Shown: positions 1 through 7,460 of the stretch, in pieces | Layout: the number at the start of each line of letters is the position of its first letter | Numbering within the stretch: position 1 is the stretch's first letter | NCBI GenBank assembly: GCA_023415775.1 | Contig: JAEZJM010000034.1 | Span: 1-50,648 of the forward strand | Length of the DNA stretch: 50,648 nt | Reading direction: 5' to 3' | Origin: Bacillota bacterium | Lineage (GTDB): Bacteria; Bacillota; Negativicutes; Sporomusales; UBA7701 | The notes under the pieces: generated by a model | What the model was told of the DNA's origin: nothing | Seen by the model: the letters and a program-made list of their open reading frames with translations, nothing else | Database searches by the model: none | Position numbers and translations under genes: made by a program

Positions 1-68
<68 letters not shown>

Positions 69-73
69 GGAAA

Positions 74-103
74 AACCCGCTCGTTTATAACGAGCGGGTT
101 TTG
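74..103 (+). terminator. Terminator of the rRNA operon
   Basis: A perfect 10-bp stem AACCCGCTCG / CGAGCGGGTT with a 7-nt loop, followed by T residues, lies directly after the 5S rRNA. Confidence 0.88.
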
Positions 104-159
104 TCTGCTTGTAGGAGCTGGCGCGGCGGGCGTCGAATGTCTCTTTATGAGGTGAAAAG

Positions 160-1209
160 ATGAAGGCTACAATCGGGCGCGAGGATATGGCGGAAGCAGT
201 CGCTAGAGGAATATTGACCCAGGAACAGGCGGACGCGCTCTGGCAGATGGCGCTGGTGAAAGGCGAGGGCGCGGAGCGGTCGGACGCAAGTTCGACTTTG
301 AGCCAGTTCCTTTATTATCTGGGGGCGCTGATCGTGATCGGCGCGATGGGCTGGTTTATGAATTCGGCTTGGGAGATATTCGGCGGGGCGGGGCTGTTTT
401 CGATCGCCGCCGCTTACGCGCTCGCGTTTGTTATCGCCGCCCGCCGTTTCAGGGATAAATCCGTGGTGCTGAGCGGTCTGCTGATCGTTATGGCGGTCTG
501 TATGACGCCGCTGGGTGTGTACGGGCTGCAGAAGTGGCTGGGGCTATGGCCGAAGGGCTACCCCGGCGTTTACCGTGATTTTCACGTATGGGTTAAGAGC
601 GGCTGGTTTACGATGGAGGTGGCGACGCTGGTCGCCGGCCTCATCGGCATGAGGTTCGCCAAGATACCTTTCGCGATGGCGCCGGTGGCGTTCACGCTCT
701 GGTATATGTCGATGGACTTGACGCCGGTCCTGTTTGGGCCGGACCGTTATTGGACTTATCACAAGTATGTCTCGATCGGTTTCGGGGTGCTCATGACCGC
801 CGCTGCCTTCGTCATCGACCGCCGGCGGGAGGTGGATTACGCCAAGTGGCTGTATATTTTCGGGGCGATGGCTTTTTGGGGCGGACTGTCGATGCTGAAC
901 AGCAAGTCGGAGCTGAACAGGGCTATATATTGCGCTATCAACGTGGTCATGATGTTTTGCGGCGTGTTGCTGGAGCGGAAGGTTTTCCTGGTGCTGGGCG
1001 GGATCGGCACTTTCGGCTATATCGGCCATCTCGCGTGGACGGTGTTCCGCGATTCGCTGTTTTTCCCGTTTGCGCTGACACTGGTGGGCCTGGCGGTGGT
1101 TTACGCGGGCTGGCTCTACCACCGCAGGCAGGCGGAGCTGGACCGGTTGGTGCGGGCGGTGACGCCCGGATGGATAATCAGGCTGCTGCCGCAGAACCGG
1201 AAGTATTAA
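160..1209 (+). CDS. Polytopic membrane protein, DUF2157-like
   Basis: A 349-residue protein. The first 45 residues are soluble and helical (a GILTQEQADALW segment typical of DUF2157 N-termini). About nine or ten hydrophobic segments follow between residues 50 and 335, and a basic C-terminus ends in PQNRKY. The ATG at 160 is preceded by GAGGTG at a suitable distance. No catalytic motif is visible, so the function is unknown. It is the first gene after the rRNA operon and lies 24 nt before a DUF2953 gene in the same direction, so the two may be co-transcribed. The family assignment is from the pattern of the N-terminus and topology. Confidence 0.7.
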   Translation: MKATIGREDMAEAVARGILTQEQADALWQMALVKGEGAERSDASSTLSQFLYYLGALIVIGAMGWFMNSAWEIFGGAGLFSIAAAYALAFVIAARRFRDKSVVLSGLLIVMAVCMTPLGVYGLQKWLGLWPKGYPGVYRDFHVWVKSGWFTMEVATLVAGLIGMRFAKIPFAMAPVAFTLWYMSMDLTPVLFGPDRYWTYHKYVSIGFGVLMTAAAFVIDRRREVDYAKWLYIFGAMAFWGGLSMLNSKSELNRAIYCAINVVMMFCGVLLERKVFLVLGGIGTFGYIGHLAWTVFRDSLFFPFALTLVGLAVVYAGWLYHRRQAELDRLVRAVTPGWIIRLLPQNRKY

Positions 1210-1233
1210 CAGGGGATACTGGGAGGCGTTGCC

Positions 1234-1854
1234 ATGGTGTGGGTGCTGGTCGCGGCCGTCGCGGCGATAGCAGCGGTGCTGTTTGCGCCGCTGCGGCTGC
1301 GGGCCGGGCTGGACGGCGACGGCCGGAAGCGCTGGTTCGCGGAGGCGGCGGCGCTGGGCGGCCTGGTGCGGGTGGGCCGCGACGGTGACGGCGGCTATTG
1401 GACGTGCGGCGGTTTGCGCCGCGCTCTGACGCCGTCCGCGGATATTCGGCGGGAGCCCGGAGCTTCGCCCGCGGAGCGCGGCCGGGCGCTGGCCCGTAAA
1501 TGGGGCGGCCTGGGCGGCGGCGAGCGGCGGGCTTTGTTTAGGGCGCTGGCCGACATTTGGGCTGCTGTGGATATAGCGGTGCAGGGCAATATCCGCTACG
1601 GGTTCGCCGACCCGGCCGTGACCGCCTGGGGGCACGCGCTGTACTGCGCCGCCCGCGGCACGGGAAGACTGGCCGGGTTGGAAGCGGCGGCGGATTTCAC
1701 GGACGCCGGCTTGTCAGGGCGGGCGGCGGCGGTGCTGACGCTGCGGCCGGCCGCGGTGATGCTGCCGGTGGCAAGGTTTTTATGCGGGCTTTATCGGCGA
1801 CGGATAAGCGAAAAATTTACGGGAGGCAGAAAAAAATGGCAGGTACAGGCATAA
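1234..1854 (+). CDS. ytfI: DUF2953 protein, YtfI-like
   Basis: A 206-residue protein with an N-terminal membrane segment (residues 1-17) followed by the PLRLRAGLDGDG stretch seen in DUF2953 proteins. The rest is Ala/Gly/Arg-rich, with a second weak hydrophobic stretch near the C-terminus. In Bacillus the DUF2953 gene ytfI lies directly before ytfJ (gerW). The same pairing is seen here, with a 19-nt overlap, and it is the main support for the name. Biochemical role unknown; a part in sporulation or spore germination is inferred from the neighbour only. Confidence 0.65.
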   Translation: MVWVLVAAVAAIAAVLFAPLRLRAGLDGDGRKRWFAEAAALGGLVRVGRDGDGGYWTCGGLRRALTPSADIRREPGASPAERGRALARKWGGLGGGERRALFRALADIWAAVDIAVQGNIRYGFADPAVTAWGHALYCAARGTGRLAGLEAAADFTDAGLSGRAAAVLTLRPAAVMLPVARFLCGLYRRRISEKFTGGRKKWQVQA

Positions 1855-2210
1855 CCGACTCAATGCAGGTGCTGTTCGACCATCTCGAAAAGATGCTGCA
1901 GGCCAAGACGGTGTTCGGCGACCCGATTACGGTCGGCGAGGTGACGCTGATCCCGGTGGTCGACATCGCTTTCGGGGCCGGCTCGGGCGGCGGCTCGTGC
2001 CCGGACAAGGGCGCACACGGCGAGGGCGGCGGCGGGGCCGCCGGGGCGAAGATCTCCGCGTCCGCGGTCATCGTGGTGCGCGAGGGCCAGGTGCAGGTGA
2101 TGAAGCTGAAGAACGCTGCGCCGCTGGACAGGCTGATCGAGCTGGTGCCGGAGGTGCTGGAGGGATTCAAGAAGAGCGGTGATAAAAAACCGGCTGGCGG
2201 CGAAGGCTAA
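1836..2210 (+). CDS. gerW: Sporulation protein GerW (YtfJ family)
   Basis: A 124-residue protein. The start chosen is the ATG at 1836, preceded by GGGAGG at 1821; longer readings upstream lie in another gene. Residues 1-45 contain the family pattern TVFGDPITVGEVTLIPV, followed by VDIAFGAGSGGG and a second half with VIVVREGQVQVMKL. Known family: GerW/YtfJ is made in the forespore and is needed for normal germination, apparently through lysozyme-like or SleB-type cortex lysis. Its presence implies an endospore former. It overlaps the end of the DUF2953 gene by 19 nt. The Gly-rich linker (about residues 50-72) is longer than I would expect, but the total length fits the family. Confidence 0.88.
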   Translation: MAGTGITDSMQVLFDHLEKMLQAKTVFGDPITVGEVTLIPVVDIAFGAGSGGGSCPDKGAHGEGGGGAAGAKISASAVIVVREGQVQVMKLKNAAPLDRLIELVPEVLEGFKKSGDKKPAGGEG

Positions 2211-2244
2211 ATAATAATTCGCTGGCAGCCGGGAGGTAATATTA

Positions 2245-3384
2245 TTGAAAAGGTTGCTGATTGTCGCGATGACGGCGGTTTTTGTCGTGGCTGCGGTAGG
2301 GTGCGCCAAGAAAACGGCACCGCCGCCACCAATGCCCGAGGCGGCTGTCACCGACGTTCGCGGCTATTTTCCCGCCGAGCCTAAACTTACGTGGGTATAT
2401 GAAGGCAGCGGCAACGAATACGCGGGCTTCACGGCCCGGGCGATGCTTCGCGAGGGCGACCGGGTGCAGTTTTCCCAAAACAGCGGCGGCACGCGCCTGG
2501 GCCAGGTATATCAGGTCAGCGCCGCCGAGGTTACGTTGCTTTTCTCGCGCGAAGAATTCTACAGCGACGTCAGCCTGCTGGGCGAAAAGCCCAACCGGCA
2601 TCGCGTCATTCTGAAAGCTCCCCTGAAGGCCGGCGCGTCCTGGGAAAGCGCCCAGGAGCGACGGGAAGTTGTCGGTGTAAGCGAGGAGGTGCAGGTGCCG
2701 GCCGGAACTTATCATAACGTGGTCAAAATCAAGGTTACAAGCCTGGCGGCTCAGGCGAGCGGCCAAACCTTCGAATACTACGCCCCTGACATCGGCCTTG
2801 TGCTGCGGGAGTTCATCGCCGGCCAGGACAGGATTGTATCAAGGCTCAAGGCTCACAAGCAGACGCCAGCCTCCGAAGTAAAGGAAGGCACACTGACCAT
2901 TGAAGGGACGCCTCACAAGGTCGTGCTCAGCTTGGTTGAGGGCGACCCGTTGCCCTTCTACACCTATGCACCGCCGGACTTGGCGGTAAGCAGGGCGACC
3001 TCCCCCGAAGGAACCGAGTTCCGCTTTTCGGCCCGTTTCGGCGGACAGCAGCGGGATGACGTCTATCTGTCCATTTTCTTCTATCCGGCCGGCATGACAA
3101 CCGACCAGGCTGTGCTCCGGGCCGCAAACGGCATCAGCAAGCCGGGCTGGGTGGTTAAGGGATCGGAAAAGCGTTACGCATGGTCGGTGCGGGAGTGGAC
3201 TTTGCGAGACACGACCAAAACGCCGGCAAGGGTAGGCCACCTCGCAGTCGGCCAGCATAAGAATATGCTCTTTCACGTAATGAGCTATATGCCCCCCGAG
3301 TTCGGCGATGGCTTCGGTCCGCGCAGCAGGATAATCCTCGAACAGTTCATGTGGACGGACACCAACGAGAAGTTACAAAAATAG
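2245..3384 (+). CDS. Putative lipoprotein, two-domain, function unknown
   Basis: A 379-residue protein starting at a TTG preceded by GGGAGGT. The N-terminus is a lipoprotein signal: basic MKRLL, a hydrophobic run and a lipobox ending AAVGC (Cys20), then a proline-rich linker. Residues 35-200 look like one beta-rich domain (Tyr/Trp-rich, TWVYEGSG) and residues 210-375 like a second domain containing FSARFGGQQRDDVYLSIFF. I do not recognise either with confidence. Predicted to be anchored at the outer face of the inner membrane or in the outer membrane. It is monocistronic in appearance and ends in a bidirectional terminator that it shares with the convergent CsgG-like gene. Confidence 0.75.
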   Translation: MKRLLIVAMTAVFVVAAVGCAKKTAPPPPMPEAAVTDVRGYFPAEPKLTWVYEGSGNEYAGFTARAMLREGDRVQFSQNSGGTRLGQVYQVSAAEVTLLFSREEFYSDVSLLGEKPNRHRVILKAPLKAGASWESAQERREVVGVSEEVQVPAGTYHNVVKIKVTSLAAQASGQTFEYYAPDIGLVLREFIAGQDRIVSRLKAHKQTPASEVKEGTLTIEGTPHKVVLSLVEGDPLPFYTYAPPDLAVSRATSPEGTEFRFSARFGGQQRDDVYLSIFFYPAGMTTDQAVLRAANGISKPGWVVKGSEKRYAWSVREWTLRDTTKTPARVGHLAVGQHKNMLFHVMSYMPPEFGDGFGPRSRIILEQFMWTDTNEKLQK

Positions 3385-3416
3385 GGCGGCTGCATCGGCA
3401 GCCGCCCTATTTTTTA
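3381..3416. terminator. Bidirectional terminator
   Basis: GGGCGGCTGC / GCAGCCGCCC stem with ATCG loop, flanked by A and T runs. It separates the convergent lipoprotein gene (plus) and the CsgG-like gene (minus). The plus-strand stop codon TAG at 3382-3384 lies in the stem base. Confidence 0.9.
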
Positions 3417-4346
3417 TTGTTTCTGGATCATCATGCCTTTGCTTATCGCCGCCGAATCGCCGCCGATGACTTCGCAGACCGACAGTTTTTCCTTGACGGT
3501 CGTCACCTGCAGGCGGGCGATTTCTTCGACGCTTTCGTCGAGCACTTCGCCGGTGCTGGGGTCGCGGATGACGTTGGCGACGCCGACGAGGAACTCCTGG
3601 CCGACGGTGACGCCTTCGCGCGCGCCGCGGTTGACGTAGACGCTGCCGTCCCGGACCATGACCACCTCGCCCCGCCAGGGGACCTTGGGCAACTGGGCGA
3701 TCATCCACTGGACGCCGTGGGCGACGGCGTCCTCGACCGCTTTGCCGATGTTGCTCTTCTGGAAGTTGCTGTAGCCGCCCGACCAGCCGGGGCCGTGATA
3801 ATGGATGGCGGTGCGGCTGCTGGTCGATTTGCCGACGACGCTGGTGGAGGCGAGCACCATGCCGGTGGTGGCGTCGACAATATACATGGTGGCGTTTATT
3901 TCCGCTTTGCCGCCGCCGCCGCCGACCGTCACGCCGCCGACGGAGATGCCGCCGCCGCTGCGGCCGGTTTCCTGGACATGGGTGATGGCTCCCTTGACGA
4001 GCAGCTGGGCCGGGGTCAGGTGACCGGCGGCCGGCGTTTTGGCCCCCTGGGCGGTGCGTCCGGACTTGCCGAGGTCTTGCTCGTCAAGAGCTTCCGTGCG
4101 CATGTCTTTTTCGCCGAGGACGATGAAGCGGCCGCTCTGGTTTAATAGGTCGGTGAGAACCATCCCCCAGGCGTCGCCGACGTCCCACTGGCCGCGCCAG
4201 CCGGCCCGGTTCTCGAATTTGACCACGCTGACGGTGTAGCGGAGGCCGCCGGGCTCGGCCGCCAGCGCGGCCTGCGGCAGCCACAGCGCGAGCAGAAACG
4301 CCCCGCACAAAAGCCATATCAGCCGCCTGGCAATCAGTCTGGACAT
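3414..4346 (-). CDS. CsgG/HfaB-family secretion protein
   Basis: A 310-residue protein with a signal sequence (residues 1-29, cleavage near AALAA). A CsgG-type domain follows: VSVVKFENRAGW at about 38-50, GMVLTDLLNQSGRFIVLGE, a Gly-rich insertion ISVGGVTVGGGGG, and INATMYIVDATTGMVL. The C-terminal part (about 225-310) looks like a flagellar-assembly T-type domain (VYVNRGAREGVTVGQEF). Known family: CsgG and HfaB are outer-membrane secretion or assembly pores in diderm bacteria. Here the N-terminal Cys of a classical lipobox is missing, so the anchoring mode is unclear. AAGGGGG precedes the start. It has its own promoter upstream and no curli subunit genes nearby. Confidence 0.78.
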   Translation of the reverse strand: MSRLIARRLIWLLCGAFLLALWLPQAALAAEPGGLRYTVSVVKFENRAGWRGQWDVGDAWGMVLTDLLNQSGRFIVLGEKDMRTEALDEQDLGKSGRTAQGAKTPAAGHLTPAQLLVKGAITHVQETGRSGGGISVGGVTVGGGGGKAEINATMYIVDATTGMVLASTSVVGKSTSSRTAIHYHGPGWSGGYSNFQKSNIGKAVEDAVAHGVQWMIAQLPKVPWRGEVVMVRDGSVYVNRGAREGVTVGQEFLVGVANVIRDPSTGEVLDESVEEIARLQVTTVKEKLSVCEVIGGDSAAISKGMMIQKQ

Positions 4347-4392
4347 GATATTAACCCCCTTCGCCTAAATGTAAAAAATTTACAGTGTCTTT

Positions 4393-4422
4393 ATTATAAT
4401 ATGTTTTGGGAATAAATGTAAA
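4393..4422 (-). promoter_or_regulatory. Sigma-A-type promoter for the CsgG-like gene
   Basis: On the minus strand TTTACA (4417-4422) and TATAAT (4393-4398) are 18 nt apart. They lie between the rubrerythrin terminator and the CsgG-like start. Confidence 0.6.
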
Positions 4423-4427
4423 ACAAA

Positions 4428-4452
4428 AAAGCCGCGGCATAACCGCGGCTTC
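4428..4452 (-). terminator. Terminator of the rubrerythrin gene
   Basis: On the minus strand AGCCGCGG / CCGCGGCT with a 5-nt loop is followed by TTTTTT. Confidence 0.85.
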
Positions 4453-4473
4453 GCAGGGGCTCGGGGGATCAGG

Positions 4474-4965
4474 TCAGTCGATTTTCTTGTAGGCCGCGGC
4501 TTTCGCGCCGCAGATGGGGCAGGCGTCGGGCACGGAGCCTTCGGCCACATGGCCGCAGACGGGACAAAGGAAAACGTCGTAGACTTCCTTGCTGGCGAGG
4601 TTGGCGAGCGCCTTCTTGTAGAGGTCGGCGTGGACTTTTTCCGCCTCGTTGGCCAGCTTGAAGGTGCGGACGGCGGCGGCGTTGCTGTCGGCCTCGGCTG
4701 TCTTGATGAACGGCGGGTACATTTCTTCGAATTCGTACGTTTCGCCCGATAAGGCGGCTTTGAGGTTCTCGGCGGTCGATTTGATGCCGCCCATGGCTTT
4801 GAGGTGGGCGTGAGCGTGGATGGTTTCGGCTTCGGCGGTGGCCCGGAAGAGTTTGGCGATCTGGGGGAAGCCTTCCTGGTCGGCCTGTTTGGCGAACGCG
4901 AGGTATTTGCGGTTGGCCTGGGATTCGCCGGCGAACGCGGCGGCGAGGTTTTTGTCGGTGCTCAT
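4474..4965 (-). CDS. rbr: Rubrerythrin
   Basis: A 163-residue protein. The start chosen is the ATG at 4965 (MSTDKN), with GGAGGGG just upstream, rather than an ATG 18 nt earlier. Residues 1-130 form the ferritin-like four-helix domain with the diiron ligand patterns E-x-x-x-N-R-K-Y and ETIHAHAH, and a second E-x-x-H (EAEKVHADLY). The C-terminus carries a rubredoxin-type iron centre, CPVCGH and CPICG (about residues 133-153). Known role: NADH-dependent peroxide reduction in the cytoplasm of anaerobes. Upstream is a PerR-box-like sequence identical to one before the peroxiredoxin gene at 32752, so peroxide-responsive control is likely. Monocistronic with its own terminator. Confidence 0.96.
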   Translation of the reverse strand: MSTDKNLAAAFAGESQANRKYLAFAKQADQEGFPQIAKLFRATAEAETIHAHAHLKAMGGIKSTAENLKAALSGETYEFEEMYPPFIKTAEADSNAAAVRTFKLANEAEKVHADLYKKALANLASKEVYDVFLCPVCGHVAEGSVPDACPICGAKAAAYKKID

Positions 4966-4976
4966 TACAACCCCTC

Positions 4977-4996
4977 CAAACAATAATAATTATCAT
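4977..4996. promoter_or_regulatory. PerR/Fur-like operator before rubrerythrin
   Basis: CAAACAATAATAATTATC (4977-4994) contains ATAAT-A-ATTAT, an exact match to the inner 11 bases of the PerR consensus TTATAATnATTATAA. It lies between the -10 and the ribosome binding site of rubrerythrin. The same 18-mer occurs at 32716-32733 before the peroxiredoxin gene. Which regulator of the Fur family binds is inference. Confidence 0.65.
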
Positions 4997-5006
4997 CTAA
5001 TGGATA

Positions 5007-5034
5007 TTATTATTTATTCCACCCAATTTGTCAA
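5007..5034 (-). promoter_or_regulatory. Sigma-A-type promoter of rubrerythrin
   Basis: On the minus strand TTGACA (5029-5034) and TAATAA (5007-5012) are separated by 16 nt, upstream of the PerR-like site. Confidence 0.55.
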
Positions 5035-5104
5035 GTACATTTTACCATATCTGCCAACCGTATTTTAGCCGTTGCGGCCGTTTTTATACGGGGATGCGGG
5101 GACA

Positions 5105-5136
5105 AAAAATAACAGCCCGGCTGGCGCCAGGCTGTT
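5105..5136 (-). terminator. Terminator of speD
   Basis: On the minus strand AACAGCC and GGCTGTT close a hairpin containing TGGCGCCAGC, followed by ATTTTTTG. Confidence 0.8.
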
Positions 5137-5141
5137 CGTCG

Positions 5142-5597
5142 CTATTTCGCGCGGGACAGGAAGCTGAGCACCCTGGCGCCGGTTGTGCGGACGCGGCGCA
5201 GGGGGGTCATGCTCGTTTTGACTTTGGGTTTCATATCGCTTTCCGAGCCGAAGTCGCCGCGCTTGATGTTGGTGATCTTCGTTTTCTCCGGCTTGAGGAA
5301 ATTTTTGAGGATGGATACAGCCTTATCGGGACGGCTGTGGTCGCCGCAGGTGAAGACGTCTACCGCCGCATACCCCAGCTCGGGGTATGTGTGGATACTC
5401 ATGTGGCTTTCGGCTAAAAGCGCCAGGGCGGTCAAACCTTGCGGTTCGAACTTGTAGTAAGAAAAGTCCAGGAGAGTCATGTTGGCTTCGCGTACCGCGG
5501 TATGCATGGCCGTCTTGACGAATTCCAGGTCGTCGAGGCGCTCGAAGCTGCAGCCATACATGTCGACCGTGATATGTTTGCCAATCACTTTCATCAT
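5142..5597 (-). CDS. speD: S-adenosylmethionine decarboxylase proenzyme
   Basis: A 151-residue class Ib SpeD. It makes decarboxylated AdoMet for spermidine synthesis, using a pyruvoyl group formed by self-cleavage before a serine. The cleavage site is the Glu-Ser pair in AESHMSIHTYPE (Ser64); the processing/catalytic His69 and Cys84 (VFTCGD) are present. Two adjacent ATGs compete as start, and GGGGCG precedes both. The usual length is about 120-130 residues. Here a basic tail of about 25 residues with several Arg and Lys follows the conserved core. No speE neighbour is present in the window. It ends in its own terminator. Confidence 0.95.
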   Translation of the reverse strand: MMKVIGKHITVDMYGCSFERLDDLEFVKTAMHTAVREANMTLLDFSYYKFEPQGLTALALLAESHMSIHTYPELGYAAVDVFTCGDHSRPDKAVSILKNFLKPEKTKITNIKRGDFGSESDMKPKVKTSMTPLRRVRTTGARVLSFLSRAK

Positions 5598-5934
5598 AAT
5601 TATCGCCCCTTTGCCAGGTATTACCGACCCCTAAACAGCAACTTTTCCGCAAAAACAGCCGAAAACCCGGAAATTTTTGATGAAAAGCGGCATTCTCCAC
5701 AAGGAATTGCTGTCTTCCTCCCATTATTATATGCTTTATACAATTTTTCATTATAAGTCTCTTGGACATGAATGTAAAGAGTAATTTCTAAAATCGCCAA
5801 AAAAAATTTCCGCCGTGTACTTTCGGCCGGGAGAGGTGGCATACTATCTTGCAAGGAAGGCGCCCGCCATAGTAAAATCTTGGCATAGACCGTAGCGCCA
5901 ATGTCTTATAAGGAGACTTAAAAGGAGAAGGGAT
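5598..5934. other. Intergenic region between speD and fabK
   Basis: 337 bases between divergent genes. It is AT-richer than its surroundings and must hold promoters in both directions. I see no convincing hairpin, riboswitch or repeat in it, and no good -35/-10 pair that I would defend. Confidence 0.5.
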
Positions 5935-6876
5935 ATGCAGACAAAACTGACGTCATTGCTGGGTATCGAATACCCCGTTTTACAGGGAGCCATGGCCTGG
6001 GTTTCCGAAGCGCGTATGGCCGCCGCGGTGTCCGCGGCCGGCGGGGCCGGCATCATTGCCACCGGCGGGCAAAGCGGGGCCTGGGTGCGGGAGCAGATCC
6101 GCCTGGCCAAGTCGCTGACTTCCAAGCCGTTCGGCGTGAACGTGACGCTGCTGTCGCCGACCAAGGACGAGGTTATCGAGGTTATCTGCGAGGAGAAGGT
6201 GGCGTTCGTGACCATCGGCGCCGGCAATTCGGTGCCGTATTTCCCGGTCTTCGACAAGGCGGGGATCAAGAAGATCCCCATCGTGCCCAACGCCAAGCTG
6301 GCCCAGCGCGTCGAGGCCAGCGGCGCCGACGCCATCGTCATCGAGGGCATGGAAGCCGGCGGCCATATCGGCGTGCTGACGACGATGGCGCTGATGACGC
6401 AGGTGATCCCGCTGGTATCGATCCCCGTGGTCGCGGCCGGCGGCTTCGCCGACGGACGGGGCCTGGCGGCGGCGCTCGTGATGGGCGCGGCCGGCATCCA
6501 GATCGGTACGCGGTTCATGGTTGCCGAGGAGTGCCCGGTGCACGCGAAGTTCAAAGAGAAGCTGCTGGCGGCGGTCGACACCGACACCGTCGTGACCGGC
6601 GCGACCATCGGCCACGGAGTGCGCGGCCTCAAGAACAAGTTCACCGAGAAGTTTCTCGCCATGGAGCGCAGCGGCACCCCGGTCGAAGAGCTCAACAGCC
6701 TGGCCGCCGGCACCAACCGCCTGGCGGCGGTGGACGGTGATATCGAGAACGGTATGGTGCAGGCGGGGCAGAGCCTGCTGCCGCTCAAGAAGATCGAGCC
6801 GGTCAAGGATATAATCGCGGCGATTGTCGCCGAAGCCGGCCGCGTGCTGGCCGGGGCACCCGGTCTCGTGAAGTAG
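5935..6876 (+). CDS. fabK: Enoyl-[acyl-carrier-protein] reductase II (FabK)
   Basis: A 313-residue FMN-dependent TIM-barrel protein of the nitronate monooxygenase / FabK superfamily. Motifs in order: LGIEYPVLQGAMAW at the N-terminus, AAGGAGIIATGG near 35-45, PFGVNVTLL near 65, and EGMEAGGHIG near 138-147, which carries the His typical of FabK. Then come PVVAAGGFADGRG and GAAGIQIGTRF, the phosphate-binding loop. The EG-M-E-x-GGHIG form and overall length match FabK better than nitronate monooxygenase. FabK does the last step of the fatty-acid elongation cycle. AAAGGAG precedes the ATG. It stands alone, without other fab genes, so its physiological role here is less certain than its family. Confidence 0.85.
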   Translation: MQTKLTSLLGIEYPVLQGAMAWVSEARMAAAVSAAGGAGIIATGGQSGAWVREQIRLAKSLTSKPFGVNVTLLSPTKDEVIEVICEEKVAFVTIGAGNSVPYFPVFDKAGIKKIPIVPNAKLAQRVEASGADAIVIEGMEAGGHIGVLTTMALMTQVIPLVSIPVVAAGGFADGRGLAAALVMGAAGIQIGTRFMVAEECPVHAKFKEKLLAAVDTDTVVTGATIGHGVRGLKNKFTEKFLAMERSGTPVEELNSLAAGTNRLAAVDGDIENGMVQAGQSLLPLKKIEPVKDIIAAIVAEAGRVLAGAPGLVK

Positions 6877-6924
6877 CATACGCTTCCGCACCTCGTGCCA
6901 CAATAATGGTAAACAGGCGGCGAG

Positions 6925-7458
6925 GTGCGGATGTTTACTTTTCATCACGGCTTTTGGCTGTATTTCTTTTCCCGGCGCCATCCCAAGGTATGGCAGTTTG
7001 TCGCCGGGTCGATGCTGCCGGACTACGTATATATCTTTCTCATGGCCGTCCTGCTGATGCGGGGCGAGCTCGGCTGGCGCGAGCTCTTCCGCCTCTCGCC
7101 GACGACTTTTATGACCTATCTGCCTCAGTACCCCTGGGCGCAGCACGTCGATCTCGCCGGTCATTCGGCGGTCTTCTGGGGCGCGGCCTTTGTCCTGTCG
7201 CTGCTGCCGCCCTTCAGCAGCGGGCAGGCGTTCGTCGTCGGCTGGGGCACGCACATACTCCTTGACGGGCTCACCCATGCCGCCCACGCCAACCTTTTCC
7301 TGTATCCGCTGTCGCTGCTGGCGGCGCACAGCCCGGTTTCCTACTGGGAGCCGACCTATTTCGCCCGCGAATTCAAACTCGTCAACGGCACGCTCATGGG
7401 CCTCACAGCGGCCTACCTCGTCTATCATTGGTGGAAAAAGCGGAGAGAGAGGAACTGA
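6925..7458 (+). CDS. Small membrane protein, possible metal-dependent hydrolase
   Basis: A 177-residue protein with about four hydrophobic segments. Conserved-looking polar residues are FHHG at the N-terminus, LPDY near 35, and a HILLDGLTH cluster near 113-121. This His/Asp pattern resembles membrane-bound metal-dependent hydrolases (YdjM / DUF457 or DUF4184 type), but the match is only by eye. The start could be the GTG at 6925 or the ATG at 6931. It ends 2 nt before the start of the methyltransferase gene, so the two are probably translated from one message. Confidence 0.55.
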   Translation: MRMFTFHHGFWLYFFSRRHPKVWQFVAGSMLPDYVYIFLMAVLLMRGELGWRELFRLSPTTFMTYLPQYPWAQHVDLAGHSAVFWGAAFVLSLLPPFSSGQAFVVGWGTHILLDGLTHAAHANLFLYPLSLLAAHSPVSYWEPTYFAREFKLVNGTLMGLTAAYLVYHWWKKRRERN

Positions 7459-7460
7459 AT

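Noticed and set aside
5980..7428. A 482-codon open frame on the minus strand over fabK and the next gene
   Set aside because: Low-complexity Arg/His/Gly composition and no start signal; the plus-strand genes have clear motifs.
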